Positions 25,745 to 38,900 of a stretch of DNA of 64,000 nucleotides are shown here, in pieces. Source of the DNA: Paragonimus westermani (Eukaryota; Platyhelminthes; Trematoda; Plagiorchiida; Troglotrematidae). The position numbers and the translations under genes were made by a program. The first letter of the stretch is position 1, and the number at the start of each line of letters is the position of its first letter. The notes beneath the pieces are model-generated. The model ran no database searches. It was given only the letters and a program-made list of their open reading frames with translations, and had not been told where the DNA came from. Where the stretch lies: NCBI GenBank assembly GCA_008508345.1, contig QNGE01002678.1:42435-106434 (forward strand). The letters run 5' to 3'.

Positions 25745-27283
25745 ATTGCTTGCAGTGAAAGGATTCGAATAAATCGTCGTTAGCTGAAACACAGATATTA
25801 GTGGTCTTGTGTCTAGGGAAAAATTGGATCAAGTGGGGTGCCTCTTCAATGTACTTTGAATGACGATGAATGGATAGGTGTGAGTCAGTACATCTGAATT
25901 GTGTTAACATGTAGACAAAAGTTATTTGTTTCTGAGAAAGTAACTCTGCGCCGATGATATATGCGCAACTGTCGATATTTGTGCCTGTTCTTCTCTGGTA
26001 TGCACATGATACTGATAATTTTCCGTCTTTCAGCAATTTCACGCTACGTGAAACGCTTTCCAATCAGAGGCCCATTCAGAATTTGTGCACATTATTGACT
26101 GAAGACATTGAGTGTGATGCACTGCTTGTTCTGAGATCCGTTATTGACTGACAAAGCAGAGACGATATTCATTTCCGACTTTAGAATAGTTGTACAAATA
26201 CCAATCACAAATGACACATTCTTGCTTCTACTTATATGGAACGCGTTGACGTGCAGGAGCAGTTACGAGTCCCGGTGGTAGAATGAAATCCATTGTATAC
26301 TACCATCATATTAGGTGGAATGCATTCCGTTGACCTACTGTGATCCGAATAACGGTAGCAAAACAGTCATAATGTCTGTTTGTTGTCAACGTGAATGTGT
26401 CGAGTGACGTAAAAGAATGAATGTTACGATTCTAAACGGTGTTGTCATCTGCCGTTCAGTATACGGATTGTTCTCGATTAACTGCGCTCCAAAGTGAAAA
26501 TCGTCCTATAAGTTAGTTTGGAATTGCAATCTGACAAATCGTCAGCCCATGTGTGATAGAACCAAGTGGACCCAGCAGTAACGGTTGCCCGTTTGGAAGG
26601 CTAACAGACCAGTTTAGTGGGAGCCTCAGTATAGAACAAAGAGAAATGAAATGTACCAGTTTTCCTACTGGTCAAATCATCCAAGAGGCGTGCTTCATTC
26701 ATCTAAAGAAGCGATTATACAGTAGATACTTAGTTGTGACTTCATTAGACAGTAAACTCCCTACTGACTTCAATGTACAGTGAACTCACTAAAAACGGTA
26801 GGGATTAACGCAATTCATGATAGATATACGATAACAGGTGGTGAGTTTTTATGGATGCGGGTGTATAATGGGCTTAGTTTAAGGCTCACACGCAGATGAG
26901 GAGAACGCTTGAAATCAGTCAGTATTTCGATTCGCTGGATTTGCAAAACGAAATTCATAGATATATCTTCGAGAGAAACAAAAATGTCAATACAAGTAAC
27001 CAAAAGCTTTTTAATTATAAGAAAATGTCGGCGACATCTTTGAGGGATCATTCATCCAACAACAAAGAACTTATACGCTCATGAAATGGACCATAACATC
27101 ATACAATACGGAAAATTTTCGTAGACAGACATAAAGTATTATTCTCGTAGTTTTGGAAGAACGTTGTTAACGTGAGAACATCACAAAAACTTGTGAAATT
27201 TTAATACTCGACCATCCTACAAAGTGGGATCAGGTACATGTTCTGTATTCCACTGGTAGTTTTGGGTAATTACCCAAGAACGA
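25745..27283. other. intronic stretch, nothing recognised
   Basis: The longest reading is 25737-26063 (minus, 108 residues), with no identifiable domain. No shared repeats were seen. Confidence 0.4.
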
Positions 27284-27544
27284 TCACTTACGGATGAAAT
27301 GAAAGGCAGGCAGCTTTTGGGAGTCATTGACAATTACCGCAAGAGGAGACATCATTATCCATCGTGCATGGACGCAACCCATCCAAACCAGCATAATTTG
27401 AGCACACAGTGGCTGTTGTGTAATATGCAGCTTCGTTTGCGAGCAGTGTGTTGCGTACATTGGTGATATGATGGGGCAAAAACTTTTCACGAACCGACTC
27501 TAACACCATGCTCGGCCCAGGAATTGTCTCAACGTGCGCAAAAG

Positions 27545-27936
27545 TATCCAATCGTTTTACCAAATGAACCATCAGGCGCCGAAATGTGAACGGTGCCCCG
27601 AGTAAGCCAAACGGCGTCCGCTTAAATTGGCACTGTTTCTCGCTCACCGTGAATGCGGTTCTTTCACGATTCGTGGGTTTGATTGCTACCTGCCAGTATC
27701 CGGAAAGTAAGTCCAACACCATGAACAACTTCGCCTGTTGCAACTTACCAAAAATATCGGCAACAGAAAGTATTAGTACAACTGTGTTCCGTGTTACCTC
27801 ATTCAGCGGTACTTCCCGTTGGACGTCTTCACCAGGAGAACAGGCGAGTAGTACGGACTGTTGGCTTCTTCGATAACATCCTCATCCAACATGTTCTTTA
27901 ATTGTCATCTCACTTCTTGTTCAATAATAATCGGTG
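27545..27936 (-). pseudogene. gypsy reverse transcriptase fragment
   Basis: Reads LDEDVIEEANSPYYSPVLLV, the start of the gypsy RT fingers (ERGIIEPSNSPWASPIVLV-like). After a frameshift and a loss of about seven residues where FCVDYR should be, it continues with LNEVTRNTVV, then LFMVLDLLSGYWQVAI (motif A with the catalytic Asp retained) and FTVSEKQCQFKRTPFGLLGA (motif B region). The YVDD box of motif C is not present downstream. RNA-dependent DNA polymerase function is lost. Confidence 0.8.
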
Positions 27937-28117
27937 TAGTCAGAATATTCCGGTTGCGGAATCTGTACGGATCATTTTCGTTCGTAAATACTTCCGCCTA
28001 TTGCTCGACAGTACACTGGAACAAGGTGGCTGTGTGAATGGGGGGTTTAACCTTGCATATTTGGTTGACGCTACCCTGTTGCTATCTTGTTAGTGTCAGG
28101 GCACCATACGTGGCTGA

Positions 28118-28400
28118 CAACTTTTTGAGCTTCAAGTCTGTTGCAGCGAAAAAATCGGATCCGAGGATCGTTCGCCTGGTTTCTGATGCTTCACTGTATG
28201 GCTGTCAGTACACACCCCGCATTATTTCACACAATCAACCAGCATTTTATGACCCCAAGTGTCCTCGTCGTCACAGATATTCTACGTTTTACACCCCCTG
28301 CATGAGCATTCAACGAAATGGCCGCATCCGTATTGACCAACCACTGTTCTATCTCCGGGTCAACTTCAACTCTTTTATGTACGGTCCCTGTCTCAATAGC
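28118..28400 (-). pseudogene. gypsy retropepsin fragment with mutated active site
   Basis: The flap-less remnant contains EQWLVNTDAAISL at 28300-28350, where gypsy aspartic proteases have LVDTGAxxSL, so the catalytic Asp and the Gly of the DTG triad are replaced (NTD). Farther on, ILGSDFFAATDLKLKKL (28118-28175) matches the conserved ILGxDFL...GL segment that closes retropepsins. Stops separate the two halves. Confidence 0.65.
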
Positions 28401-28480
28401 CCCCAACGCTAGTCGATAGGTCCAACAAAAAGGACAATCATGGAACACTATTTTAGACCTTCTAAACCATCTGGTTGAGC

Positions 28481-28519
28481 AGCCTTTTTACAGTATCCTT
28501 CTTCATCACAGATGAAACA
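28481..28519 (-). pseudogene. gypsy Gag zinc-knuckle remnant
   Basis: Reads C-FI-C-DEEG-Y-CKKA. Spacing and neighbours fit a CX2CX4HX4C knuckle, but the His is Tyr and the final Cys is Ala, so zinc binding would be lost. It lies just upstream of the protease remnant on the same strand, as expected for Gag-Pol order. Confidence 0.55.
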
Positions 28520-29290
28520 GTCTCCTAGTCTGTCGTTCCTCCGTGATGCTGTTCTCAGTACGTGTATACCTACTCCCAATCAGCCCATTGATTTCCGCAT
28601 TTCTTCCACTATCTGCGTGTCCGTAAAGTTCTCCGCATCCACCAAGGCAAGTGACATAACTCCCAACCCCCGTGTAACATCCGAAATCTGATCAGGACCC
28701 ATCCACTGGGCGACATGGGCAGTACAGACTTGGTCGTGAACTACCGTCAATAAACTGTTCCTCCGATAACTGTAGTCACGATTCTCGGTACGATTCTACT
28801 AGTGCCCTGTCCAGCAATCCTTGCATAATGGCGACGAACGGATTCGCTTCTTGTCCATGTCTGACCGACTTGTACCGCTGCATGGTCTCCTGACGGTCGG
28901 TCGAGTCGTCAAACTCAGTCATCGGCGCCTGCTGCCCAGTGGTTCACTCCATCTTCGCAGGACACCTTCGCGCCTCGTTCAGAACCATCTTTGCACTGCT
29001 CTTCAACGGCTTTCGCAGTTGAACCAGCTTTCGCTGGTCGGTCTTGACTTTGACCACATCGACCACGCCCTCGAAGTCCCCCGGAAACACCTGAGTGTCC
29101 CTATAGCCGAACGATGGTGGCCAAGGTATCTAACTCCTCGCATTTGTCACGGCACCAATTATTTCACTCCACATCTATTGGAAACTCGAACAAGCATGAA
29201 CAGCTTGACATTGATGAACGCACATCTCATGACAGGCACGTATAACACCCAAACACATTCACCAACACCCCCACCCTCCCCCAGTAGACT

Positions 29291-32200
29291 GTGATCTGTA
29301 CCATTTCTCTAATCTTAACGTCCTGTTTAACTCGTCATAATTTCATATATAACCCGCACTTATTCCCATGTAACTGTAAATGCCCGATGAGAATTACTGA
29401 AAACAGCTGTTTGCGAAATTGACTTCTTACCAACTATTTTGACCACACAAGAGACTTGGCTTGCAGATTTGTATACTGCAAGAATTCCCTTACTAGTTAC
29501 GCTAAACCACAGGACGACGTACACGTACACTTATCTTGTTGTCAACCGAGGAAGCGGATGGGAGAGGTTAGTTATTTGGGGAAACCAATACACGAGTTAT
29601 GCGTCTCAACTTGATTACGAACAAAAACACTCATTTGCACACAACGCTGACCTGAGGATGTTCCGGCCGCTTTGAAAACCAAGTCTTAGTTCCCTCATGT
29701 AACAAAAGCCATTCCATGTGATGCTGCCCTCCAATGATCCTTTCCGTGTATCTCCCGTATTTGTCCCCCGGCCATTTCCATCCATACTGTCGCCTCGCTA
29801 CTGAATGGTGGTGGTATAAGTAGTACAGTGCGACCGTCCGTTCTCATTACAATCTGCATGTCTGACGTGTAGCCACACAAATTAGGCAGCAGTGCATCGT
29901 CATTCACCTTGATGTTGCATCCCACGTTGTGTACACACAGTTTTCAAATAGTCGCTTCTGGTCCCTCGTCATCCTAACGTTACACAACACTAGCGAAACA
30001 AACTAGAGTGTTAATAACATATCTATTGACAATTGTAATTACTGTGTTTAGGGAGGATGTTGATAGACTTAAATGATAAGATTGTTCAGTTTGAAAGGAT
30101 TCACAAGGATCACACACGAAACAGTTTATTTGCTTGCACTTTGGCCATAAAAATGTTGACGTGTTTGTCTTTGTCCTTCGTTTCCACAGCTCATCTTTTA
30201 AAGCCCGGATGCTAAGAAATTGTGCAGTAGGCAACGTAAACTTTTTTCTGCCAATTTTAATAGACATCAGTGACAATTTTGAAATGGAAACGTTTGTTTA
30301 AAATTACAGATATGTGACTGTACTATTTCCGTTGCTCCAACGTTTTACCGATGGCGGTTCGGACAGTGATATAATCGAAAGATGTCGAGAAGTGTCCGGT
30401 TGTGCTTTTCAGTAATCTGCTCGTTGTATTTCCGAAATATCTAAGTGGCTAGAAGTTCGGGTAATCTGGTATAGAACAAATGGTTCGGATTGATGAAGTG
30501 GTTTACTACTAGTAGACTGTCCTTGCTTATTGGTTTAGTAAACCTGCAGGGTCAGTCTCTTCTATATTGGGCAATAAGCGTTAATTTTAATATTCCCAGA
30601 TTTCGTTTTAATCCACGGCAAACGCGTCAGAAATAAGACTTTCTTTTCGGAAAAAGTGGGAGATTATGATGAGTTCTTTTGTTATTTCCATTTGGTGGTT
30701 AAGAAAAAATCGGGTTGACAATTTTCCCGTACACAATGCTCAAATTTCGTTTCAATTTGTTTTACTGCCCACCTGAATTACACACTTCCCTCGTATTTCC
30801 AGTCATGCAATTAATCAGATTTTGTGTACATACAAAAGGCTCAAAGTGTGTGAATGCGTATACCGCCCACTGTAAGCAGATACATTCTTGCCTTCAATTC
30901 TTCTCACTTATGTCCCTGTAACGAGGCGCCTAAATTAATTTTTCTGAGCAAAAGAGAGTGATAACTCTGACCAGCCAGTTAGAAAGACGATATGAGCTGC
31001 ATCAATAGACAATCACGACATTATTTTTTGCACGTACTGTTACCAAGTAGAGTGTCATCATTTTGTGGGAAACGAGCTAACCAACCAGTTAGCCTCATCC
31101 AGTGAGGGGACCACATGTTATATTGTTAAGATCAGTGAAGGCCGATAATAATAACCTTAACCATTCCCTGATGATTAACTGAACCAACCTTAAAGTTTGT
31201 ACTCAGATAATATCACAGTGTAAAAATCGAGAGAAATGAAGATGGCAGTCATTAAACTTTCTCAGTGATGGTCTGGCTGGCTTTTGTTAGCAGCTTCAGT
31301 TTAGTAGACTATGGTCACAACAGAGTAATGTGCTTAATTATGTGCTGTCATTATGAGTGTCCGCGTTTCGATGAGGCATTACGAGGCACGTGTAGAAAAA
31401 CTGCTTTTCATAACTATTTGTCCAATCCTGTCCCGTTTACTATATGTATGTATACATATATATGTGTATATATGGGATGGTCATCAAAAATTCAGATGGA
31501 TTGTTTTCGATAATCGCTTCAAAACCCAGTCAGTTCCGTTTAAATTGTTCCCAGCCAGCTAGCTTGTCTAGTCAGCGCGGCCTGTGTATCAAAATGGGCT
31601 GTGCTATTTTCTTGTTAACGAAATCCGCTTTCTCAGGTGACTTTTCAAAAGAGGCTGTTTAAATTTTAATTGACCACCCCATCGTATCTATATTCGCTGA
31701 TGTGTGATCCCCAAGTACCCAATATTTACCAATTGAGTTAATTGGAATCACTGATTTTCATTGTACGGCAAACTCGTTCCGATAGATTTGGTGATGCAAG
31801 TTGACCAGGCAGTCACTGTAGAGAAAGTGTAAGGAAAATGTAAACTCCGGTTTTATCCACAAGCCACTTTCGTTAAATGTTTTGGTGTCTCCAATGTGCT
31901 TATAATGAACACGAGCGCAAGCAGCACGAAGCAGTAGAGAAGCAACTAGGTAACTACCAGCACGCACAGTGTCACTTCCTTGTACTACTAATTCTCCCAA
32001 TATGGTTAACGAGTGCTTGATTCCCAGGCAGTATTACAAGTGTCGGGTTACAGCCTGGGAGATTATTCTGATGTCACACGTGCAGACATTAACAATTACT
32101 CTCTGAGCTGTTCGTGTGCTCCACTTCCTTTTTCACACCAACTGACCACCAACGTCCTGACAAGTTAGACATCTGTCCCATATTTTAGATGTATAGTTTG

Positions 32201-32552
32201 ACGGTTTTTTGATGCCAATGTTTTGAACGTACGTCTGTCTCAAGTGGTCCACAAACTACAAGCAGACTACAACCAACCATGCGTAGTGTGCACTTTACTA
32301 CAATCGTAAGCCCTATACACACATTAGTTAAGTGTCTTTACCCAAGCAGTGACTAGACAGGTTGACGACAAATTACTCTCACTAACCTAGAAAGCAGGAA
32401 GTCTGAATCAGGTTTATAAGTGATCCCAAAGTTAGGATACCATAGGCCGAATCATCGTCGTGTCATCATGTGTGCGGTTTGCTAGCGGTTTTGTCCGAAT
32501 GTTCCAACGGTGTTATTAAATATTACTGGTGAGTAGTCGGAAATTTGGTTAA
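29291..32552. other. intronic stretch with unrecognised minus-strand readings
   Basis: Two minus-strand readings look more protein-like than their surroundings: 29980-30276 (98 residues, with KRRTKTNTSTFLW and FVCDPCES) and 29695-29925 (76 residues, with GRTVLLIPPPF). A 66-base segment between them has plausible AG and GT limits. I cannot identify a family. An AT-rich TRTA run lies at 31441-31474. Confidence 0.35.
31441..31474. repeat. AT-rich TATG/TATA simple repeat
   Basis: Alternating TATA/TGTA dinucleotides and tetranucleotides over about 34 bases. Confidence 0.65.
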
Positions 32553-32599
32553 TTTCGAGTTGAACATCACTCACATTTGGTCGCAGCACTCGCATTCCG
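32553..32599 (-). repeat. inverted tail fragment of SINE-like family 2
   Basis: The sequence GAGTTGAACATCACTCACAT and its neighbours are the reverse complement of the tail of the family 2 copy that follows (about 32862-32912). This gives a 46-base imperfect inverted repeat across the copy. Confidence 0.55.
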
Positions 32600-32970
32600 A
32601 GTTAACAGGACACCTACTGTGTCTCCCCTCAAAACGATCGGGCAACCTGGCCATTGCTTACATGTGAAAGTGGTTGCGCGTTCAGATTTGATCATTCGGT
32701 CGTGCCTATTGTGAGGTCACTGGCGCGGTGGTCAACACGATTGCCTCATGGAAGCATGTCCAGAGGTTTATTCCCGACCGTGGCAAGGATATGCACTACT
32801 GACGAGCTCTACACAAGAGCGGAACTCGATTCTAGCACCTCTTTATTGGCGGACAAGTGCATTTGCCTGCGACTGCTGCAATCAAATTCGAGTGATGTTC
32901 AACTTGGAATTATTTGATGTTGCCTAATGTTAGGTTGTTTGAACAGATCGATAATCCTAGTTACTCTTTA
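32600..32970 (+). repeat. SINE-like repeat, family 2, near-complete copy
   Basis: Opposite-strand counterpart of 9172-9542. The A-box-like TGGCGCGGTGGTCAACACG is at 32721-32739 and the B-box-like AGAGGTTTATTCCCGACC at 32762-32779, a spacing compatible with a tRNA-derived Pol III promoter. A second B-like word (ACTCGATTCTAG) lies farther down. The ORF 32654-32917 mirrors that of the other copy and is not a gene. Confidence 0.6.
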
Positions 32971-35478
32971 AATCTCACTTCAGAGTTAGTTCCCGTTCCG
33001 TTTGTGTAAAAATATATCAGTTCTGTATTCCGTTGGTGTGAGATATTATGATTTTAGCAAAGTAACTAACTGAGCGGGTGTTCAATGATTTCGAAATTTG
33101 CCACTCAATTTACACCTCACAACCATTGTTGAATGATGAGTGGCAAGCATTGATGAGACCGTTACTTCCATGACTAATTGTTCTGCGAAAATGAGGACAA
33201 ATCAGTTTACTTACTTACGGCTCAAAGTTAATTCAATGTCTTTCATCACTAACGTGAGTCATCAGAGGTAGCAGATTGACGGCGTGCCGTCTGGCTGTAC
33301 TTGTGGGTACTTTAATGACTGAGGCACATGACCACAATCTTGCACTCATAAGTGCATTGTTCGCTACATCAGAGATCACATATCAAACTGAGCACGCAAG
33401 GTTTGGGGTTTGGAAGTCTGGGAAAGACATTTCAAGTCATCTGACTTACAGTTTATCTAGACTGGCTAGGATGAATGAACTTTCAGACCGAGAAATTGAA
33501 ATTGACTGCGTTGGAAAGGCCCACAGCTCGCTCGTCATTTTTCCCCCGAATTAACGCACAGTTCAGAACGGTTATATCAATGAAAGCAGGAGCTCAATGA
33601 CATTACGCAAACGAGTGATATGATGTGACCACGTTTCACTAACAACCCGTGAGGATCACGGTGACCAGCGTTTCGTATAATCAGTTCCGTTTCCGTCTAT
33701 CCAAAATTAGATCACTAGTGTCCTCATTCAGTCGTTACACGTCAAGGTTCCAACCAAACAGTGTTATTGGTGAGGCTAAAGCTATACGCTTGATTGCCCC
33801 AATCAATGTCCGTATGTACGCATTTAAGTGCGCAACGAACGTACACAAGCCAGACTGGGCGGATGCTGATAACCAGTGTGCAACGAAGCAGCAAATGAGA
33901 TTGCCACCGTAGCCTACACCGGAACAAGATGGTCAGTCCAGCGAATAGGCAATATTTGTGCTTGTATGCTTGGGCCTATTTACAATCCGGGTGGCAATGT
34001 GGTAATGGATTATTAGTAAAACGGGTCTTCACTGAACGTACGAAGTTCTGTAACTGAATCTCGGTCACCCAATTGATATGTTTCAAACCCATGTCCAGCC
34101 CCATAAGTGCAGATTGAAGGTGTGGTTCTGCTTAAACGTAAAGGAATTAGCTGGCAGTCGACAGACAAAAGCTTTGGTTAGCCTTAATAATCTAGATGTA
34201 ACAGATTACGGCTAAATAAAATCCAGAGGTTGCACATCCACGTGGTCTACAATAGGATGTCTGGGAAGTAATCTTCCAATCTAGAGTTTATTGCAACTCA
34301 TTGGATTTGGAGAAAGCTATCCGTTGGGGTTTGGAGAACGTAGGCAATAAATGGACACAGTAAGTTCAGTGGCTAACAGTCACCAAACGACCTTGACCTG
34401 CAAAACTGACATGTGAAATAGAAGACCAAGCTACTGATATAAAAGCTAAGTGGGTTAGAAAGCTGCTTTCGGCAGACCAGTTTGCTACTGATACTGTTGT
34501 CTGAATTCGCCAGGTCCACTGATTGACTGATTTAATCAGCATACGGCGCCGGCTTAAAAACACTAGGATGTTACGCAAGCAGTGCACATCAGTAACAACC
34601 AAACGATATTTTATTTGACTTTACAGACACACGGGATAAGTATTATCGATTAGGTATGAGGCGCTCAGAAGAGATGGACAGAAACACGCACTCCGCCCAT
34701 AGATCACGATTTCCATTTAATTAAGATATCATAGGATGCGCAAATTTGTACAGCTTTTGAGAGGTGAGAGATTCAACTCAATCCGTACATAAACTCAATA
34801 TCACATATCTGAAAGAAAACCACTCCAATATTTTGGCCATCTAAAGCTCAACATCTAACAGTGTAAGACGAAACGATAATTTGATCTTCGTGCAGCTGAA
34901 TTAAGTGACAATTAATGCTGAAACAACATTGTATGATCCAGCTGATCAGACAGCCCTTTCGCTTCACGGGACGGATTTAGGCGCACACATTTCTGGCAAT
35001 GACGTAAACCTTAAGCTCAGTGGCCGCTCTAAAAGTCCTATTGAATCACATGGTTACAACGATAAGAACAAACTTTGTCACACGCTCTATCATAGTGTTA
35101 TTGCAATTAACTTGCTTAAAGAGCTTATCAGCATAAAGGATGAACAAAGCACAAACATTGTCTCTGGTTTAAAAATGTCAATGATCACACAACCGAGTTG
35201 GACCACGAACCAATCACCTTAGTTGCGAACTGGTAGTTCGAAGACAATCACAACCATTTCCCAGAACTACGATTTAAACCACGGATGTGTATGGATCCAG
35301 TTGATTTGGTCTTTAGCCGCGTAACAACTGTAGAATTTGAACAAACTGGAGTTGTAAATACTAATTGGATTATGTCACTGACCGGAAACGAGTTTGGTGA
35401 GGGTGAGCACTCAGTGTTTGACCTGCTCATGTATTTTTTGTAAGGTGAGGTCGGAAAAGCTACGTCGAGCGATTTATG
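32971..35478. other. intronic stretch, nothing firmly recognised
   Basis: Unidentified readings include 33276-33554 (+, 92 residues) and 34905-35222 (+, 105 residues, hydrophilic). Neither has a domain or clear splice sites. The segment 35248-35430 on the minus strand may be 3' sequence of the adjacent Penelope-like fragment. Confidence 0.35.
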
Positions 35479-35945
35479 TCATGACAGGTTTCCCCGCACT
35501 TCACCAGTACTTATCAAATCAGAACTAAACCACAAGGCAAAATACAATGAAATGTTAATCCTCTGTTGGCGCACATAGCCTAACTTTGCCAGAGCAATGA
35601 TAGGGTGACGAACAGTTTCGTTCTGAATGCTTGTTCCATCTGATGACTGTTTTCTCGGCATATCGAAGAAGATGTGAATTGGGGATCGCGTAGATGACCT
35701 TAGACTGTTTGACCGTGTCCGGTTAGGGGTGCGTCAACAACACTTATCGGGCAATAGCTGAGGCAGGTTGCTAATAATCTCGAGTGTTGGTGGCAGCGAT
35801 TGGCGTAACAGATCGGTTGATTAATCCGGAATTTGACCAAACTGGATATGTATTCATTGCTTCTGGTCTTAAACTGTCGCTTGGTCCTACCAGTACATGT
35901 GACCGTATACTCACAGTGACATTGTCCTGTTCGAGGATCCATCAA
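35479..35945 (-). mobile_element. Penelope-like GIY-YIG endonuclease fragment, decayed
   Basis: The minus-strand reading includes CEYTVTCTGRTKRQFKTRSNEY. PLE endonucleases have CxYxCxCG..YIGRTxRxxxxRxxEH at this point, so the YIG part is deleted while GRTKRQF...R.NE is kept. In a second frame (35479-35661) HPIIALAKLGYVRQQ resembles the segment after the nuclease, where active copies read RFAEAxxIxxxxPxLCVQK. No RT part was seen upstream. The assignment rests on short motifs. Confidence 0.42.
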
Positions 35946-38900
35946 GACTACCGTCTTGCGTCAATATAGAGGCTGTGGACTACTGCCTTTACATCTTATT
36001 AAAAACCACGCTGGCTACTTTCACATGTTACCTTTGCTTGGAGCATGAACTGAAATATCTCTGTTTATTTTAGACTACTCATTACTGACAAGTAGCCACA
36101 ACTCTGGCGTCTGGTGAAATCACCTGATATATCTGATAAGTTGATCCGGATTACTAAGCGGTTTGAATAAGACTGACTGGCGAAGTATTCTTAATTTAGC
36201 CTACACCAAATGATCAACCGTATATTAGTCTGTTACCACAGTGGTCCTCACCATTTAAGAGTAGAAGATAGATAGTTGCGGTCGACGTGCACAGCCTATC
36301 AGGACTGGTGTGAGCCGATTAACTCGGACAGAAAAAAATGGAATAGTGCAGGTTTGCACATAAGTAGTTGATGGTTATTACAGTCCGAAACTTGCAACCG
36401 GATTAATTCCCGTGAATGGCAACTAACCGTTCACAATTCGTAGCTAGTAACGCGGTGGTGCGTACGATTAAATCAGACAGCACAAGGACGAATTCAAGAA
36501 CAGTTCGTACTGTTACTCTTAAGTACGTTACGTGCAACGAATATTAGAAATATTTGGTTAGTATTTAGTGTAACCAATACCTGACTGTATATAAGGTCAT
36601 ATCTCCAGTAAGGTCAGCAAACCGATGAGATATAGGCATAGGAACGAATGAAATTGTCGTTACGCGTACCTTCGTCCGTGGCTTGGTGGTGTGGCACGTA
36701 ATGTCATGGAGTAAGCGTAACAGTTTTCGGGTTCAATACGGTGGTAGATTTTTATTGACCATAGGCCGAATCACTAGTCGGTTAGTGTTCAGAACCATCA
36801 AATACTTGTTGCCACGTAATTTGCTTACTTGAGGAGACTGTAAAAAGTTTGCAGAGTTCTTACCCCAGTATGAATATAACACTCAAGTATGGTCTGTTCA
36901 AATTTCACTCATCGTTAGGTTCTCATCACTCCTAGACATTTTTTGAAGCAAGCAAACGGAAAAATATGCAATCCCGCTCCCATAAGTTGCGATCGTTTCT
37001 TCCGTTGGACTGTAAGTCCCCGAACACCTCAACTTCGTTAAGCTTGGCGCGTTTCGCTTAATAACGGACTATCAAATCCTCTTACGGCTCTGACCGTTGC
37101 CTGATGGGCTTGCTTTCCACAGGATCTGTCATAACTACTGAACTATGGAAAATTCTGTGGATAGGATTAACGATTACTACAGATTCGGAAATATATATCA
37201 CATTAACATCAACACCGAGTACAGCTTAACTGATGTGTTCATTCCACTAGTCTGTCGTGTTCGGATGACAATAAATTTGTTACACAATATTCTACCAGTT
37301 TCATCTCAAACTGGTCATCTGTCCAGTGTTATGCTCACGAAGCGTATTCATCTGGTTCATTTTCCCGAAGAATTACCTTCAAGTACATACACAAACACAC
37401 TGTATTCCACGCCCGTTCACTTAGTGGACACCACGCCTCAGGGCGACGCATTATTACACACGATTTCACATCCGTTCCAAATTTTTTCCGTTTATACGCT
37501 TACCAGTATGTGTGTGAACGAAAAACCGCGTATGAAGTGGTGCCTGCTGAGTCTATTTACAGTGCGGATGTTTCATTATTGGATCGCCCCTTTGATTACG
37601 CGTCAAATCGTTTGATTCAAAACCGAGAGGGAAGAGAAACGAAATAGCACCGTTTGTTGGAAGAACGAGTCGGAAGTCGGCCACAGAACTCTAAATTTAT
37701 AGGGCGGAAAGATCATCATATACGACCGACATGACACAAGCAAACCAAATGAGACGACCAAACATGACAATCAGACACAGATCAAGTGAAACAGTCAAGT
37801 ATTGCAGTCAGAGTGTTAGGACGAATCACGTTGCAATAGACATCAGAAAGCAAACTCGAGAAAACAGTCTTGTTAAGCCACAGGCGTTCGACTGCACGGC
37901 TCCAATCTGACTGGCTGAGTGGAACCACAACCAGAGCATCCGAAATGGATCATCCGAGCGATATGGCGTGATCCGTTTTCTTTGCAATTTAAGGGATGCA
38001 CTCCTAACACATTGTTTTTGTTGTATTCCATGCTGTTTATTTCGTGAGTAGTATAACGCGTATATTCGTGAATTAATTGGCGGCTCCCATCGCCAGGAAG
38101 AAGAAAGACCAGAAGGGATCATTAGAAAAGTGCGTGCACAATGTGGGAGGCAAAGTCAAGGTGAATGGCATTGTGTGGATACACGTTAGGCATATACGTG
38201 TTGGTTGTCGTATGTTTTCATATAATCAGTAAATGATTTCGTACGATACACACTTCTGCAGGCCAGGCGTCTTTTGCGTCCTTAAAATTTTCACCAAGTA
38301 AACTGTAGTAAAGTCAGACCATGATATTGAGGAGTATTTTTCACATTTAAGTGTCACTGACTTTCGGGTCTATCTAAACGCAGGAAATGCGCTTATCATG
38401 AGAGAAAATAATCTCTCAGCCACTGAAGTCAGCTGGATGAGTTGGCCCCTCAAGCATACATTTTTAGGCAGACTTCCAGGATTCTAACTGCCGTTGCTTT
38501 CAAACTACGGATTCTAATCGATTGCACTAAGTTTGTTTAAAATAGTGTGGGCACTGGATATACCCACAGCACCTTAACATTCCAACATGACCGGTGAACT
38601 ACTGGATCGGTAGACATTCAAGTTACGAACAGGTGTTTCTGTCGGATTATCCAAAAATCAAATGCGCATCATGTCTAACGAAGAAGCAACATACTGGTCA
38701 CAAGTAATCTTTCCATACTCTTTTGACGTGGATAAAACGGTCCGCCTAGAATTCATGGTTTGCATTGACCGCCGCCACAAGCTCACGAAGTGGTGTGTTA
38801 TAATACGTCCTGATCTCACCTCCGAACCGACACGCCATGTTTCGTTTCGTCCTTGATTCATCCCAAAATCAGGTTGAGATACTTTGGCTGCTGGTGGAAT

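Larger units (their letters stand above)
27284..29290 (-). mobile_element. Ty3/gypsy LTR-retrotransposon relic (gag-pro-RT)
   Basis: On the minus strand, from right to left, the canonical order Gag, CCHC knuckle, retropepsin, RT can be read in broken frames. A Gag-like end around 28800 includes RHGQEANPFVAIMQGLL. The knuckle is at 28481-28519, the protease at 28118-28400 and the RT at 27545-27936. No flanking LTRs, RNase H or integrase were found. The region around 27324-27545, after the RT fingers/palm start, no longer matches the YxDD part. Multiple stops and frameshifts show it is dead. It probably sits in the long intron, antisense to the Kazal exons. Confidence 0.75.

Noticed and set aside
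32654..32917. ORF shared with 9147-9452 as a conserved protein family
   Set aside because: The open reading spans a SINE-like repeat with Pol III box motifs, and both copies diverge equally at all codon positions as far as can be judged by eye.
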